Shown here one piece after another: positions 17,859 through 27,253 of a stretch of DNA of 64,000 bases. Within the stretch, counting starts at the first letter, position 1, and each line of letters begins with the position of its first letter. Position numbers and translations under genes: made by a program. Source of the stretch: Kaistia soli DSM 19436 (GTDB lineage Bacteria; Pseudomonadota; Alphaproteobacteria; Rhizobiales; Kaistiaceae). The notes under the pieces are model-generated. The model worked only from the letters and a program-made list of their open reading frames with translations. It searched no databases and had not been told where the DNA came from. The DNA lies in contig NZ_FQUP01000001.1 of the NCBI RefSeq assembly GCF_900129325.1, positions 496,001 to 560,000 of the forward strand, given 5' to 3'.

Positions 17859-18470
17859 ATGGCTCCGATCAGATCACCCGAAGCCTTGCGGGCGCTTTAT
17901 GGCGCCCCCTCGCCGCGCGCGCTCGCCAAGCAGCTCGACCATATCGACAGGCATTGCCGCGCCTTCATCGCACTATCGCCGTTCCTCGTCCTCTCGACGC
18001 AGGGGCCGGACGGGCTCGGCGATGCCACGCCGCGCGGTGATCATCCCGGCTTCGTGACGGTCGCCGACGAGAGGACGCTGATCATCCCCGACCGGCCGGG
18101 CAACAGGCGCGTCGATTCGCTCACCAACATCGTCGAACGACCGGGAATCGGGCTGCTGTTCCTGATCCCCGGTTTCCTCGAGACGCTGCGCGTCAATGGC
18201 GACGCGGTGATCGATGACGACCTCGTCCTGCGCGAGGCGCATCGCGTCGACGATTCGCTCCCGGCGACGGTTCTGGTCGTCACCGTGCGCGAGGCCTATC
18301 TCCAATGCGGCAAGGCGCTGATCCGCTCGGACCTCTGGGCCCCGGACAGCTGGCCCGAGCGGACGCTGCTGCCGACCATGGGCGAAATGCTGAAGGACCA
18401 CACCCGCTCTTCCGCGCCGCCTGAAAGCGATGCCGAAATGCTCGAGCGCTACAAGGCGATCCTCTACTGA
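17859..18470 (+). CDS. PPOX-class FMN-binding split-barrel protein
   Basis: A 203-residue flavoprotein of the pyridoxamine-phosphate-oxidase-like superfamily (MSMEG_1061-type subgroup). Visible features are FLVLSTQGPDGLGDATPRGD, LIIPDRPGNRRVDSLTNI, GIGLLFLIPGFLETLRVNG and a C-terminal QCGKALIRSDLW. Related proteins bind FMN or F420, but the reaction here is unknown. It starts 16 bp after the IalB gene with GAGAGG upstream, so co-transcription is likely. It is distinct from the true pdxH at 22 kb. Confidence 0.85.
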   Translation: MAPIRSPEALRALYGAPSPRALAKQLDHIDRHCRAFIALSPFLVLSTQGPDGLGDATPRGDHPGFVTVADERTLIIPDRPGNRRVDSLTNIVERPGIGLLFLIPGFLETLRVNGDAVIDDDLVLREAHRVDDSLPATVLVVTVREAYLQCGKALIRSDLWAPDSWPERTLLPTMGEMLKDHTRSSAPPESDAEMLERYKAILY

Positions 18471-18633
18471 CGCGCGGCCTTTCGCTGGGGCCATACCGGT
18501 TCCAGCCGAAGCGAGCTTTCAGGATCGAATATCTTGCCACGGACGGTTGTGGCGGGGCGTCCGGCGCAGCGGGGGTGCGAAACGCTGAGCGATCGCCTAT
18601 CTGTCTCGACACAGTCCCTCCGGAGTCTTCACC

Positions 18634-20058
18634 ATGGCCGATGAATCTTTGTCCATCCTCGCTCGCGCCGGGCTCGATCGCGCGGAGACGGAAGCCGTGG
18701 TTGCCGAGGCGCTTGCCGGCGCAGACGACGGCGAGCTCTATCTCGAATATGCCCAATCCGAAGGGCTCGTCTTCGACAATGGTCGGCTATCGGGCGCCAG
18801 CTATGACGTCCGTCAGGGCTTCGGCCTCCGCGCCGTCGCGGGCGAAGCCGTTGGCTATGCCCATGCCGGCGAGGTCTCGCTAGACGCGATCCGCAGGGCC
18901 GGTGAGGCAGTCGCTTCCGTAAAATCGGGGCATTCCGGCGTGCTGGCAGAGCCGCCGGCCGGCACCAACCGCCGTCTCTATACCGATGAGAACCCGATCG
19001 GCGCGCCGAGCTTTGCCGAGAAGGTGACTCTGCTGGAACAGATCGATGCCTATGCGCGGGCCAAGGATCCCCGCGTCCGCCAGGTGAGCGCCTCGCTCGC
19101 CGGCTCGTGGCAGGTGGTCGAGATTCTGCGCCCCGACGGCACTTACCGCCGTGACATCCGCCCGATGGTGCGGGTCAACGTTTCGATCGTCGCCGGCCAG
19201 GGCGACCGGCAGGAGCAGGGTTCGTTCGGCATGGGGGGGCGCGAGGGCTTCGGGCAGTTCGTCACCACCGAACGCTGGCAATATGCCGTCGATCAGGCGT
19301 TGCGGCAGGCGCTCGTCAATCTCGAGGCGATTCCCGCGCCCGCCGGCACCTTCGATGTCGTGCTCGGACCCGGCTGGCCAGGCGTCATGCTGCATGAGGC
19401 GGTCGGCCACGGGCTCGAAGGGGATTTCAACCGTCGCGGCGAGAGCGCGTTTGCCGGTCTGATGGGTCAGCAGGTGGCAGCCAAGGGCGTGACGGTGGTG
19501 GATGACGGCACGATCGTCGACCGCCGCGGCTCGCTCTCATTCGACGACGAAGGCACGCCGACCCAGACGACGACGCTGATCGAGGACGGCATCCTCGTCG
19601 GCTACATGCAGGATCGGCAGAATGCGCGCCTCATGGGCATGAAGGCGACCGGCAATGGCCGCCGCCAGTCCTATGCGCATGTGCCGATGCCGCGCATGAC
19701 CAACACGATCATGCTCGGCGGCAGCCATCAGCCGGACGAGATTCTGAGCTCGGTGAAGAACGGGCTCTACATGGTGTCGTTCGGCGGCGGCCAGGTCGAC
19801 ATCACCTCGGGCAAGTTCGTGTTCGCCTCGACCGAAGCCTACATGATCGAGAACGGCCGCATCGGCGCGCCCGTGAAAGGCGCGATGCTGATCGGCAATG
19901 GACCGGACGCGATGCGCCGTGTCTCGATGGTTGGCAATGACATGGCGCTCGATCTCGGCATCGGCACCTGCGGCAAGAGCGGTCAGGGCGTGCCGGTCGG
20001 CGTCGGCCAGCCGACGCTCAGGATCGACCAGATCACGGTCGGCGGCACGGCGACGTAG
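18634..20058 (+). CDS. tldD: Metalloprotease TldD
   Basis: Zinc-dependent peptidase of 474 residues that acts with PmbA/TldE as a heterodimer on unfolded peptides, microcin B17 precursor and antitoxins. The metal motif is H254-E255-AVG-H259 in MLHEAVGHGLEGDF. GRRQSYAHVPMPRMTNT and IGNGPDAMRRVSMVGNDMAL near the C-terminus are also typical. ATG 18634 has GGAG eight bases upstream. The partner PmbA is not in the window, as is common. It is convergent with the AraC regulator, 12 bp apart. Confidence 0.96.
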   Translation: MADESLSILARAGLDRAETEAVVAEALAGADDGELYLEYAQSEGLVFDNGRLSGASYDVRQGFGLRAVAGEAVGYAHAGEVSLDAIRRAGEAVASVKSGHSGVLAEPPAGTNRRLYTDENPIGAPSFAEKVTLLEQIDAYARAKDPRVRQVSASLAGSWQVVEILRPDGTYRRDIRPMVRVNVSIVAGQGDRQEQGSFGMGGREGFGQFVTTERWQYAVDQALRQALVNLEAIPAPAGTFDVVLGPGWPGVMLHEAVGHGLEGDFNRRGESAFAGLMGQQVAAKGVTVVDDGTIVDRRGSLSFDDEGTPTQTTTLIEDGILVGYMQDRQNARLMGMKATGNGRRQSYAHVPMPRMTNTIMLGGSHQPDEILSSVKNGLYMVSFGGGQVDITSGKFVFASTEAYMIENGRIGAPVKGAMLIGNGPDAMRRVSMVGNDMALDLGIGTCGKSGQGVPVGVGQPTLRIDQITVGGTAT

Positions 20059-20070
20059 GAGGAGCGTGGC

Positions 20071-20970
20071 CTATGGAGCCCGGGGCGCAGCACGCCGTGC
20101 ATATTCTGCGCGCGGGGAATGCCCGAACAGATCCTTATAGGCGCGGCTGAATGCGGCCTCCGAGACATAGCCGATCCTCAGGCCGATCTCGCCGATGCGC
20201 GCGTCGCGCCTAGCCAGCATCTCGCGGGCGAGCCCCAACCGCCATTCGTTTTGATAGCGAAGCGGCGCGCGCCCGACGAGCGCCGCAAAGCGATCGCAGA
20301 AACTGGAGCGCGACATGCCGGCGATCTCCGCCAGCGCGGGAATGCTCCAACGCTGCATCGGCGCCTGATGGATAGCTTTCAGGGCGCGCGCAATCCGGGG
20401 ATCGGCGAGCCCGCCGAGCCACCCCGTCGTATGGCCCTGATGCACCCAACTCCGCAATGCGCGGATGACGATAAGGTCGATCAGCCGGGATATCATCAAG
20501 GACGCCCCGGGCTGAACGTCGCTTGTCTCCAGCATCATGAAGTGGGCGATGCCCTCGATCCATCCGCCGGCCTCCGCCGGCCGGAGGCGGATGCATGGCG
20601 GCAATGCGAAGATCATTCCGCGAAGGCTGTCGGGGTCGAACCAGAAGCGGCAGACCACGACCTTCGCGCCGGGATCCAATGCCACGAGCCGGAAGCCGCC
20701 GCATCCCCTGGGAAATAGCAGAAGGTCGCCCGTGCCGATGGTCGCAAAGGCCAGGCCTTCGCCTTCCATCCGCAGTTCGCCGGCCGTGACGATGGCGACA
20801 TGCGCCTCCGTCGGCGCAACATCGAGCTCCTCCCCCTCGGCCAATGTCTGCGAAACGACATGATCTCCCGTGAGCCGGATCTGCGACAGCACGTCGGAGA
20901 GCAAATCCCCCGAAACGGCCGGATCCGATCCTTCCGGACGAATGATCAAGTTTTCCAGCAGTTCCATCAT
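20071..20970 (-). CDS. AraC family regulator with cupin domain
   Basis: Transcription factor of 299 residues. The N-terminal half is a cupin_6-type ligand-binding domain (about 15-190, including LLLFPRGCGGFRLV). The C-terminal part holds two helix-turn-helix motifs: WSIPALAEIAGMSRSSFCDRF and IGEIGLRIGYVSEAAFSRAYKDLFGHSP. Start candidates are two adjacent ATGs at 20970 and 20967. It is divergent from a small membrane protein gene (21131) across a 160-bp gap and probably controls it. The effector is unknown. Confidence 0.92.
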   Translation of the reverse strand: MMELLENLIIRPEGSDPAVSGDLLSDVLSQIRLTGDHVVSQTLAEGEELDVAPTEAHVAIVTAGELRMEGEGLAFATIGTGDLLLFPRGCGGFRLVALDPGAKVVVCRFWFDPDSLRGMIFALPPCIRLRPAEAGGWIEGIAHFMMLETSDVQPGASLMISRLIDLIVIRALRSWVHQGHTTGWLGGLADPRIARALKAIHQAPMQRWSIPALAEIAGMSRSSFCDRFAALVGRAPLRYQNEWRLGLAREMLARRDARIGEIGLRIGYVSEAAFSRAYKDLFGHSPRAEYARRAAPRAP

Positions 20971-21130
20971 GGCTGCTCTTGGTCGCCGACGGTACAAGGC
21001 TCACACGAAGATCGTGTATCGGCCTGACAATACTTCGCTTTCCTGGCCAGGCCAAACCGTTTCCAGGACCACCTTGCGCGCGGGGCATCTATTCCGATCT
21101 TCCTCCGCGCCCAGGCCAAAGGATCGACCA

Positions 21131-21712
21131 ATGAGCCACCAGACCCTTCAGGAACCCAGTCCTCTCGCCGCATCGCGCTGGCTGAGGTCGTATTATTTTG
21201 CCCGCGCGGGCTTCTCCATCGCCTGGGTGGCGGCCGCCTTCACAATTGGCAGGAGCATGCCTCCGATCGAGGCAGCCCTTCTGATCGCGTATCCGGCGTG
21301 GGATGCCATCGCCAATGTCGTCGACGCGAAACGCAGCGGCGGGCTGAAAGCCAGTCCGAGCCAGGCCATCAATGCGACAGTCAGCCTGTTGACGAGCCTT
21401 GCCGTTGTCGTGGCGCTCGGACAGAGCCTCAACGCGGTCCTGGCCGTGTTCGGCGTCTGGGCCATTCTCGCCGGCCTGTTCCAGCTCATCACAGGGGTGC
21501 GGCGCTGGAAGACAGGCGCTCAATGGGCGATGATTCTGAGCGGTGCCCAGTCGGCGCTCGCGGGCGCTTTCTTCATCAAGCAGGCGACAGGCGCCGCCAC
21601 ACCCGGCATCGTCGACATCGCGCCCTATGCTGCCTTCGGCGCCTTCTACTTCCTCATCTCGGCAATATGGCTTGCCGTGAAGCTGGCGCGGCAATCAGCA
21701 CGCCGCGAGTAA
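21131..21712 (+). CDS. DUF308-like multi-pass membrane protein
   Basis: A 193-residue membrane protein with about six helices. The repeated pattern of paired helices ending in FGVWAILAGLFQLITGVRRW and WAMILSGAQSALAGAFF resembles DUF308/HdeD-type proteins; this assignment is by feel of the pattern and is not certain. ATG 21131 is chosen since the upstream open frame lacks hydrophobic or conserved-looking sequence. The divergent AraC regulator is the likely controller. It is convergent with pdxH. No enzymatic residues stand out. Confidence 0.7.
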   Translation: MSHQTLQEPSPLAASRWLRSYYFARAGFSIAWVAAAFTIGRSMPPIEAALLIAYPAWDAIANVVDAKRSGGLKASPSQAINATVSLLTSLAVVVALGQSLNAVLAVFGVWAILAGLFQLITGVRRWKTGAQWAMILSGAQSALAGAFFIKQATGAATPGIVDIAPYAAFGAFYFLISAIWLAVKLARQSARRE

Positions 21713-21729
21713 CGCCCCAAGGGTCGGCG

Positions 21730-22332
21730 CTAGGGATAGAGCCGCTCGCGGCTCCATTCTGGCGCATCCGGTTCGGCGCGGCCGAAGACGATCCGGTCAT
21801 GCAGGCGGAAGGCGCCGTCCTTCCAGAATTCAATCTGCGTCGGGCGGATGCGGAAGCCGGACCAGTGCGGCGGTCGCGGCACGTCGCCGAGCGGATAACG
21901 CGCCGCGACCAGCGCGACGGCCTTTTCCAAGGCGAAGCGTGATTCGAGCGGCCGTGACTGCTGCGACGCCCAGGCGCCGAGCCGACTGTGGCGGGGGCGG
22001 GTCTTGAAATAGTCATCCGCCTCTTCGGCTGGGACCGGCTCCGCCGGACCGCGCACCCGCACCTGCCGCCGCAGCGACTTCCAGTGGAAAAGCAGCGCCG
22101 CCTTCGGCTGGGCCAGGAGCTCACGCCCCTTGGCGCTCTCATAATTCGTGTAGAAGACGAAGCCGTGTTCGTCGAAATCCTTCAGCAGCACCATTCGGAC
22201 ATCCGGCAGTCCGTCTTCATCGACAGTGGCCAGCGCCATGGCGTTGGGGTCGTTCGGCTCGGACTTTTCCGCCTCGAGAAGCCATTCGGCAAAGAGGCCG
22301 AATGGGTTGGTCGCGTCTGTGAAGTCACTCAT
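21730..22332 (-). CDS. pdxH: Pyridoxamine 5'-phosphate oxidase
   Basis: FMN enzyme that makes pyridoxal 5'-phosphate from pyridoxine or pyridoxamine phosphate. The protein is 200 residues from ATG 22332 ([17 protein letters not shown]), the usual length; the longer open frame upstream is not conserved-looking. Diagnostic parts are [48 protein letters not shown] and the C-terminal WSRERLYP. It is divergent from the lipoprotein gene at 22462. Confidence 0.96.
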   Translation of the reverse strand: MSDFTDATNPFGLFAEWLLEAEKSEPNDPNAMALATVDEDGLPDVRMVLLKDFDEHGFVFYTNYESAKGRELLAQPKAALLFHWKSLRRQVRVRGPAEPVPAEEADDYFKTRPRHSRLGAWASQQSRPLESRFALEKAVALVAARYPLGDVPRPPHWSGFRIRPTQIEFWKDGAFRLHDRIVFGRAEPDAPEWSRERLYP

Positions 22333-22461
22333 TCTTAACCCAATTTCCCCGATGCTGCGGCCAGCTCGAGGGGCGCGCATGCCGCAACTGTCAAAAGATA
22401 TAGCGGGCCTCAGCCCCATTGCCAGCCATCCGCAGCGCTCCGCGCCGCGCGAGGGCCGTGT

Positions 22462-22917
22462 ATGAGACGCATCGCAGCGCTCATTCTCTTCGCCGGTGGC
22501 CTCGCCGGCTGCGGCCTGACGCCATTCAGCCATGATGGCGTGGACACCGTTACCACAGGCTCCATCACACCAGCTGCCACGCCGCAGCCTGTCCAGGCTG
22601 AGCCGCCGGCGCCGACGGTCGTCGGCTCGCTTGCCCAATCGGACTGGGAATCCATCCGAACGCTCGCGGCCAATCGGCTCGCCGATGCTCCGAACGGCGA
22701 CGCGCTCGACTGGACCAATCCCGACACCGGCAACGAGGGCACGATCGCAGCACTCGCCGACACGCGCAGCCGGACCGGCGGCCTCTCCTGCCGGCCCATC
22801 GCGCTCACGGTCAGCGACGTGCGCGGCGTCAGGCGCTATCATGGCCATGCGTGCCGGTCGGTCGACGGGTCGTGGCAGCTCTTCGACATGTCGGCGGACG
22901 ACAAGGCCCTGCTCTGA
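22462..22917 (+). CDS. Putative lipoprotein, 17-kDa surface-antigen-like
   Basis: A 151-residue exported lipoprotein. The lipobox is LAGC with the cysteine at residue 17, followed by a Pro/Ala-rich linker (about 35-55). The folded part ([38 protein letters not shown]) resembles the surface-antigen (RT0821/Lpp0805) family common in rhizobia. It is probably anchored to the outer membrane; no function is assigned. GAGGG lies six bases before the ATG. It is followed by the DnaJ-like gene after 125 bp. Confidence 0.78.
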   Translation: MRRIAALILFAGGLAGCGLTPFSHDGVDTVTTGSITPAATPQPVQAEPPAPTVVGSLAQSDWESIRTLAANRLADAPNGDALDWTNPDTGNEGTIAALADTRSRTGGLSCRPIALTVSDVRGVRRYHGHACRSVDGSWQLFDMSADDKALL

Positions 22918-23042
22918 ACCGTCGTCGAAAGTCGTTGATCTGCAAGTCCCTCGACTGGAATCAATTCCTAGGTCTTCTTATATGACCTGACGATCCCGGG
23001 TCTGCGGACCGGGAGCGAATTCTGCCCGTCGAGGGGGTTTTC

Positions 23043-24014
23043 ATGCGTGATCCATATCAGGTGCTCGGCGTCGAGAAGACGGCGAGCGAAGCCGAAATCA
23101 AGAAGGCGTTCCGACGCCTCGCCAAGTCATCGCACCCTGATCGCAACAAGGACGATCCGAAGGCGCAGGATCGGTTCGCCGAACTCAATTCCGCCTATGA
23201 GATCGTCGGCGACAAGGAAAAGCGCGAGAAGTTCGACCGCGGCGAGATCGGCGCCGACGGCAAACCGCGCTTCCAGGGCGGCGGCTTCGATGATTTTCAG
23301 GGCTTTTCGAGCCGGGGTCCGCGCCCCGGGCCTGGCGCACAGAGCTTCCGCTGGACGAATGAGGGTGGCGGCGCGACCGACGACGACATTCTGTCCGAGA
23401 TTCTCTCAGGCTTCTCAAGCCGGGCAGGCTTCGGCGGGCGACGGGGCGCCGGCCCCCGGCCGCAGCAGACGCGCACGCCTGGCGAGGACGTCAATGCCGC
23501 CGTGGCGGTGACGCTGGAACAGATCGTTCTTGGCGAGAAGGTCCGCGCCGAACTTCCGACCGGCCGCACGCTGGAAGTCGCGATCCCGCCAGGCACGCGC
23601 TCCGGCAAGCAGATCCGCCTGCGCGGACAGGGCTGGGCAAGCCAGGATGGCGGCCCGGCTGGCGACGCCATGGTCACGGTCGAGTTCATCCCCCATCCGC
23701 TGTTCAAGGTTGAGGGGGACAATCTGCGCGTCGACCTTCCCGTAACGCTCGACGAAGCGGTTCTCGGCGCGAAGGTGCGCGTACCAACTCTTGGTGGTTC
23801 GGTGACCATGACCGTGCCGGCCAATTCGAATGGCGGCCGCGTCATGCGGCTGAAGGGCAAGGGGCTACCGACGACGACGGGCGGCCATGGCGACCTTCTG
23901 GTCGCGCTTCGCATCATGCTGCCTGAGACAGTGGATCCTGAGCTCGAAGCCTTGATGCAGCGCTGGCGGGACAGCAACCGCTATAGCGTGCGGGGGCCGG
24001 AATACGGGGCCTGA
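23043..24014 (+). CDS. DnaJ-like co-chaperone (CbpA type)
   Basis: A 323-residue J-domain protein. The J domain (1-70) carries the HPD motif at 31-33, followed by a Gly/Phe/Arg-rich linker (about 75-145). Two C-terminal peptide-binding barrels follow, beginning DVNAAVAVTLEQIVLGEKV. The Cys-rich zinc finger of DnaJ itself is missing, so it belongs to the class B/CbpA group. It would stimulate DnaK ATPase in the cytoplasm. GAGGGGG precedes the ATG. The 125-bp upstream gap holds an A/T-rich stretch (22961-22985) that may be the promoter, but no clear -35/-10 pair could be fixed. Confidence 0.92.
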   Translation: MRDPYQVLGVEKTASEAEIKKAFRRLAKSSHPDRNKDDPKAQDRFAELNSAYEIVGDKEKREKFDRGEIGADGKPRFQGGGFDDFQGFSSRGPRPGPGAQSFRWTNEGGGATDDDILSEILSGFSSRAGFGGRRGAGPRPQQTRTPGEDVNAAVAVTLEQIVLGEKVRAELPTGRTLEVAIPPGTRSGKQIRLRGQGWASQDGGPAGDAMVTVEFIPHPLFKVEGDNLRVDLPVTLDEAVLGAKVRVPTLGGSVTMTVPANSNGGRVMRLKGKGLPTTTGGHGDLLVALRIMLPETVDPELEALMQRWRDSNRYSVRGPEYGA

Positions 24015-24017
24015 CGC

Positions 24018-24989
24018 TCAGTCCTCCGGCCGCGGCGCGGCGGCGCGGGCGAGGCGGTCGCGGATCGCCTCTCCGAGCCCTTCATTGGGGATCGGCGAGA
24101 CCGCGATCGCCGATGCCTTGCCGTCGAGCTGGCGGAGAGCTGCGAAAAGTCCGGCAGCTGCCTCGACGAGATCGCCGCGCGGGCTGAGATTGATGATCGC
24201 GACAGCCTCCTCCGCCCCGTGCGGCAGACGAAGGCCGAACGCAATCAGCGCCTCGCCCGGACGAACATCCGCAACATCGAGGCGCACGGGCGCGGACGGT
24301 GCGTAGTGGGAGGCGAGCTGTCCCGGCGCGACGGGAGCTTCGGGATCATCGAGCCCGGCAATGATGACGGGCCTTCCCGCCAGCGCTTCGATCGCCTCGC
24401 GAGCGAGGCCGCCCGCACGCAGGAGATGAACTGTCCCGTCCACGATGCAGAGGATCGTCGATTCGACACCGACCGCGCTTGGCCCGGCATCGAGGATGAT
24501 CGGGACGACATCGCCGAGATCCGCCTCGACATGGGCCGCCGTGGTCGGACTGACATGACCGGAGCGATTTGCGCTCGGCGCGGCCAGCGGGCCTTCGAAC
24601 GCGCGGAGCAGCGCCTGCGCCGCCGGATGGGCCGGAACGCGGACCGCGACGGTATCGAGGCCCGCTGTAGCAAGATCCGACAGGCCTGTATCGCTGCGCT
24701 TCGACAGAACCAGCGTCAGCGGTCCCGGCCAGAACGCTTCTGCGAGGCGCCGCGACAGCGGATCGAACATCGCCAATTTTTCGGCGGCGGCGAGATCCGC
24801 GACATGGGCGATGAGAGGGTTGAAGCGCGGGCGCCCCTTGGCGGCATAGATGCGCGCCACCGCCTCGCCGCTGCACGCGTCGGCGGCAAGGCCATAAACC
24901 GTCTCGGTCGGCATGGCGACGAGGCCGCCGGCGGCGAGCACCTCGACGGCATCGCGGATCGCCGCCGCGTCAAAGGCTGACCTGATCAT
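24018..24989 (-). CDS. L-threonylcarbamoyladenylate synthase (Sua5 type)
   Basis: Makes threonylcarbamoyl-AMP from threonine, bicarbonate and ATP, the first step of t6A37 tRNA modification. The YrdC domain (about 8-195) shows MPTETVYGLAADA, AAKGRPRFNPLIAH, FWPGPLTLVL and PSANRSGHVSPTTAAHV. The C-terminal Sua5 domain (about 215-315) has GQLASHYAP. At 323 residues it is the long Sua5 form rather than short TsaC. It is convergent with the DnaJ-like gene (3 bp apart) and divergent from the deacetylase-fold gene. Confidence 0.95.
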   Translation of the reverse strand: MIRSAFDAAAIRDAVEVLAAGGLVAMPTETVYGLAADACSGEAVARIYAAKGRPRFNPLIAHVADLAAAEKLAMFDPLSRRLAEAFWPGPLTLVLSKRSDTGLSDLATAGLDTVAVRVPAHPAAQALLRAFEGPLAAPSANRSGHVSPTTAAHVEADLGDVVPIILDAGPSAVGVESTILCIVDGTVHLLRAGGLAREAIEALAGRPVIIAGLDDPEAPVAPGQLASHYAPSAPVRLDVADVRPGEALIAFGLRLPHGAEEAVAIINLSPRGDLVEAAAGLFAALRQLDGKASAIAVSPIPNEGLGEAIRDRLARAAAPRPED

Positions 24990-25209
24990 CCCGCCGTCCC
25001 GTTGTTCCCATGCGCTTGCATCGCCGCTTCAAGAGACCAGCCGAGCAGCGCCGTCAAGGTCACACCGGCCCAGAGAATGCCGTACGGACGCAGAATCGGC
25101 TTCCGCAGGCGCGTCAGGGATCGTCCGGGGCTCGCTGCGCGTTGTTCGTCCTGCTATGAACGAAGCGCCCGGCACGCGGCTGCGCGCAACCCTTGCGAGG
25201 CGGATATCC

Positions 25210-26139
25210 ATGGCGACGCTCCTGATCGGAAATCCGATCTTCGCCCGGCACATCGTTCCCTTCGGCCATCCTGAACGCCCCGAGCGCATCATCGCGGTCG
25301 AGGCCGCGCTCGCCGAGCCCGGCTTCGATGGGCTGCTCCGCGAACGTGCCGAGATGGCCGACGAGGCGATGGTTCTGCTCTGCCATCCCCGCGCTCATCT
25401 CGATGCCCTGCGCCACGCCAGCCCCAGCGAAGGCATGGGCCGGCTCGACGCGGACACGATCATGTCGCCCAAGACACTGGAAGCGGCGCTGACCGCCGTC
25501 GGTGGCGCGTGTCAGGCGGTCGACGCCGTGATGGAACGCCGCGTGGCGAACGCCTTTTGTGCCATGCGCCCGCCCGGCCATCACGCCGAGCCCGAACAGG
25601 CGATGGGCTTCTGCTTCTTCAATCAGGCCGCGATTGCGGCGCGCCATGCCCAGAGGGCGCATGGCGCTGAACGCGTCGCGATCATCGATTGGGACGTGCA
25701 TCATGGCAACGGTACGCAGGCGATCTTTTGGGATGATCCATCCGTCCTGTATGCATCGACGCACCAGATGCCACTCTATCCCGGCACAGGCGCCGCCTCG
25801 GAAACCGGCGCCGGCAACATCGTCAATGCACCGCTGCCGCCAGGCGCGGATGGAGAAGCGTTCCGCGCGGCATTCGAAACGCGCCTCCTGCCGGCGCTCG
25901 ACGCTTTCCGCCCCGACCTCATCATCATCTCAGCTGGCTTCGACGCTCATTGGCGCGATCCGCTCGGCGGCCTCGAACTGCGCGAGGAAGATTTCGCCTG
26001 GGCGACCGACGTCTTGATGCAACGGGCCGAACGGGACTGCAGCGGGCGTATCGTCAGCATCCTCGAAGGCGGCTATGACCTGAAAGGACTGGCCGGATCC
26101 GTCGCCGCCCATGTCACGCGGCTGATGGCCAGCGCCTAG
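25210..26139 (+). CDS. Histone-deacetylase-fold amidohydrolase
   Basis: A 309-residue class II HDAC-like zinc enzyme; bacterial members deacetylate acetylpolyamines, acetoin-type or other acetylamides. Active-site features are H124-H125 (RPPGHHAEP), zinc ligands D162 and H164 (DWDVHHGNGTQ), D245 (SAGFDAHWRD) and EGGYDL. ATG 25210 has GAGGCGG at good spacing; an earlier ATG at 25156 is less likely. The substrate is unknown. In rhizobia it commonly sits upstream of xseB and dxs; here marC, read in the opposite direction, lies between it and xseB, and its stop overlaps the marC stop by four bases. Confidence 0.92.
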   Translation: MATLLIGNPIFARHIVPFGHPERPERIIAVEAALAEPGFDGLLRERAEMADEAMVLLCHPRAHLDALRHASPSEGMGRLDADTIMSPKTLEAALTAVGGACQAVDAVMERRVANAFCAMRPPGHHAEPEQAMGFCFFNQAAIAARHAQRAHGAERVAIIDWDVHHGNGTQAIFWDDPSVLYASTHQMPLYPGTGAASETGAGNIVNAPLPPGADGEAFRAAFETRLLPALDAFRPDLIIISAGFDAHWRDPLGGLELREEDFAWATDVLMQRAERDCSGRIVSILEGGYDLKGLAGSVAAHVTRLMASA

Positions 26140-26771
26140 CCGAGCCAGCCGGGAAAAAGCTTTCCGAGCGAGCCGACTATCATTTCCATCGCGATGGACG
26201 CCAGCACCAGCCCCATCAGCCGGCGGGTTAGCGACAGCGTCATGGGCGACATCCAGTGGCTGATGAATGGCGCGGCTAGTGTGGCGATGCCGAAGAATAC
26301 GAGATAGAGGGCGAGCGTGATGGCATAGACGCCGATCGCGCCCGCTTCAGCCGAGGTCTGCGCGAAGACGATGACGGTTGCCATCGTCCCCGGTCCGAAT
26401 GCGATCGGAATGCCGAGCGGATAGATGCCGATGCTGGAAGCCGAGGGGAACTTGGCTTGTTCCGAGGGCGTCCCCGCGTGGGAGGGATGATCCTCGCCAT
26501 TCAACATCGACAGCGCGATGAGCAGCACGATGAGCCCGCCTGCCAGGCGGAAATGCGGGATATCGATGCCGAACACGTTGAGCAGCGCCCTGCCGATCAA
26601 AGCGCAGATCACGCTGCCGATGGTGACCGTCGCGATCATGGCGAGCGCCGTGCGCCGGCTGCTGGCGGCGTCTTGCCCGCCTGTCATGGCAAGAAAGACC
26701 GGTAGCGTGGTCAGTGGATTCATGATCGCAAACAGGGCCGCAAAGAACTTGAAGCCTACGGTCCAATCCAT
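26136..26771 (-). CDS. MarC family membrane protein
   Basis: Six-helix integral inner-membrane protein of 211 residues of the MarC/UPF0056 family. The family signature AIMNPLTTLPVFLAMT is near the N-terminus, with PLGIPIAFGPGTMATVIV in the middle. Despite the name, MarC has no shown role in drug resistance. AAGGA lies nine bases before the ATG. It is convergent with the deacetylase gene and interrupts the usual deacetylase-xseB order. Confidence 0.92.
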   Translation of the reverse strand: MDWTVGFKFFAALFAIMNPLTTLPVFLAMTGGQDAASSRRTALAMIATVTIGSVICALIGRALLNVFGIDIPHFRLAGGLIVLLIALSMLNGEDHPSHAGTPSEQAKFPSASSIGIYPLGIPIAFGPGTMATVIVFAQTSAEAGAIGVYAITLALYLVFFGIATLAAPFISHWMSPMTLSLTRRLMGLVLASIAMEMIVGSLGKLFPGWLG

Positions 26772-26902
26772 TGGTCACGGTCCTTCCGATTCCGCCATAT
26801 GGCTCAGCATAGCCCGGCTGCATATGTGACGGCCACAGGCGCCGCGCTTGCGTCGCGGCGGTGGATGACGGAAAACATGACGATGTACCGGGAGAACGAA
26901 CC

Positions 26903-27154
26903 ATGACCGAGACGGCCACGCCGATCGCCGACCTCTCCTTCGAGAAGGCGCTCGCCGAGCTCGAATCGATCGTCGGCCATCTCGAACGCGGCGATGTTCC
27001 GCTCGAGGAGTCGATCCGAATCTATGAGCGCGGCGAGGTCCTGAAGAAGCATTGCGAGGCCCTGCTGGCGCAGGCCGAGGCCAAGGTCGAGAAGATCCGG
27101 ACAGGCGCATCGGGCCAAGCGACCGGTACCGAGCCGCTCGACGTCGAAGCGTGA
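26903..27154 (+). CDS. xseB: Exodeoxyribonuclease VII small subunit
   Basis: Small subunit (83 residues) of the nuclease that degrades single-stranded DNA into oligonucleotides; it binds the XseA catalytic subunit by a coiled coil. Family features are [20 protein letters not shown] and [27 protein letters not shown] lies upstream of the ATG. xseA is not in the window. In many rhizobia dxs follows directly; here three other genes (pirin, Dabb, lipase) intervene. Confidence 0.95.
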   Translation: MTETATPIADLSFEKALAELESIVGHLERGDVPLEESIRIYERGEVLKKHCEALLAQAEAKVEKIRTGASGQATGTEPLDVEA

Positions 27155-27253
27155 CCCGCACTTCGTGAACGGTGCGTCGTCACGGACGGTCCTTTCAGTC
27201 GGGCAGCATCGTCGCCAATTCTGGAGAATGCAGCCAGCGGGAAAGGGGACGCC

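Noticed and set aside
22935-22983. Heat-shock (RpoH) promoter before the DnaJ-like gene
   Set aside because: Candidate -35 and -10 boxes do not have acceptable spacing, so the call could not be supported.
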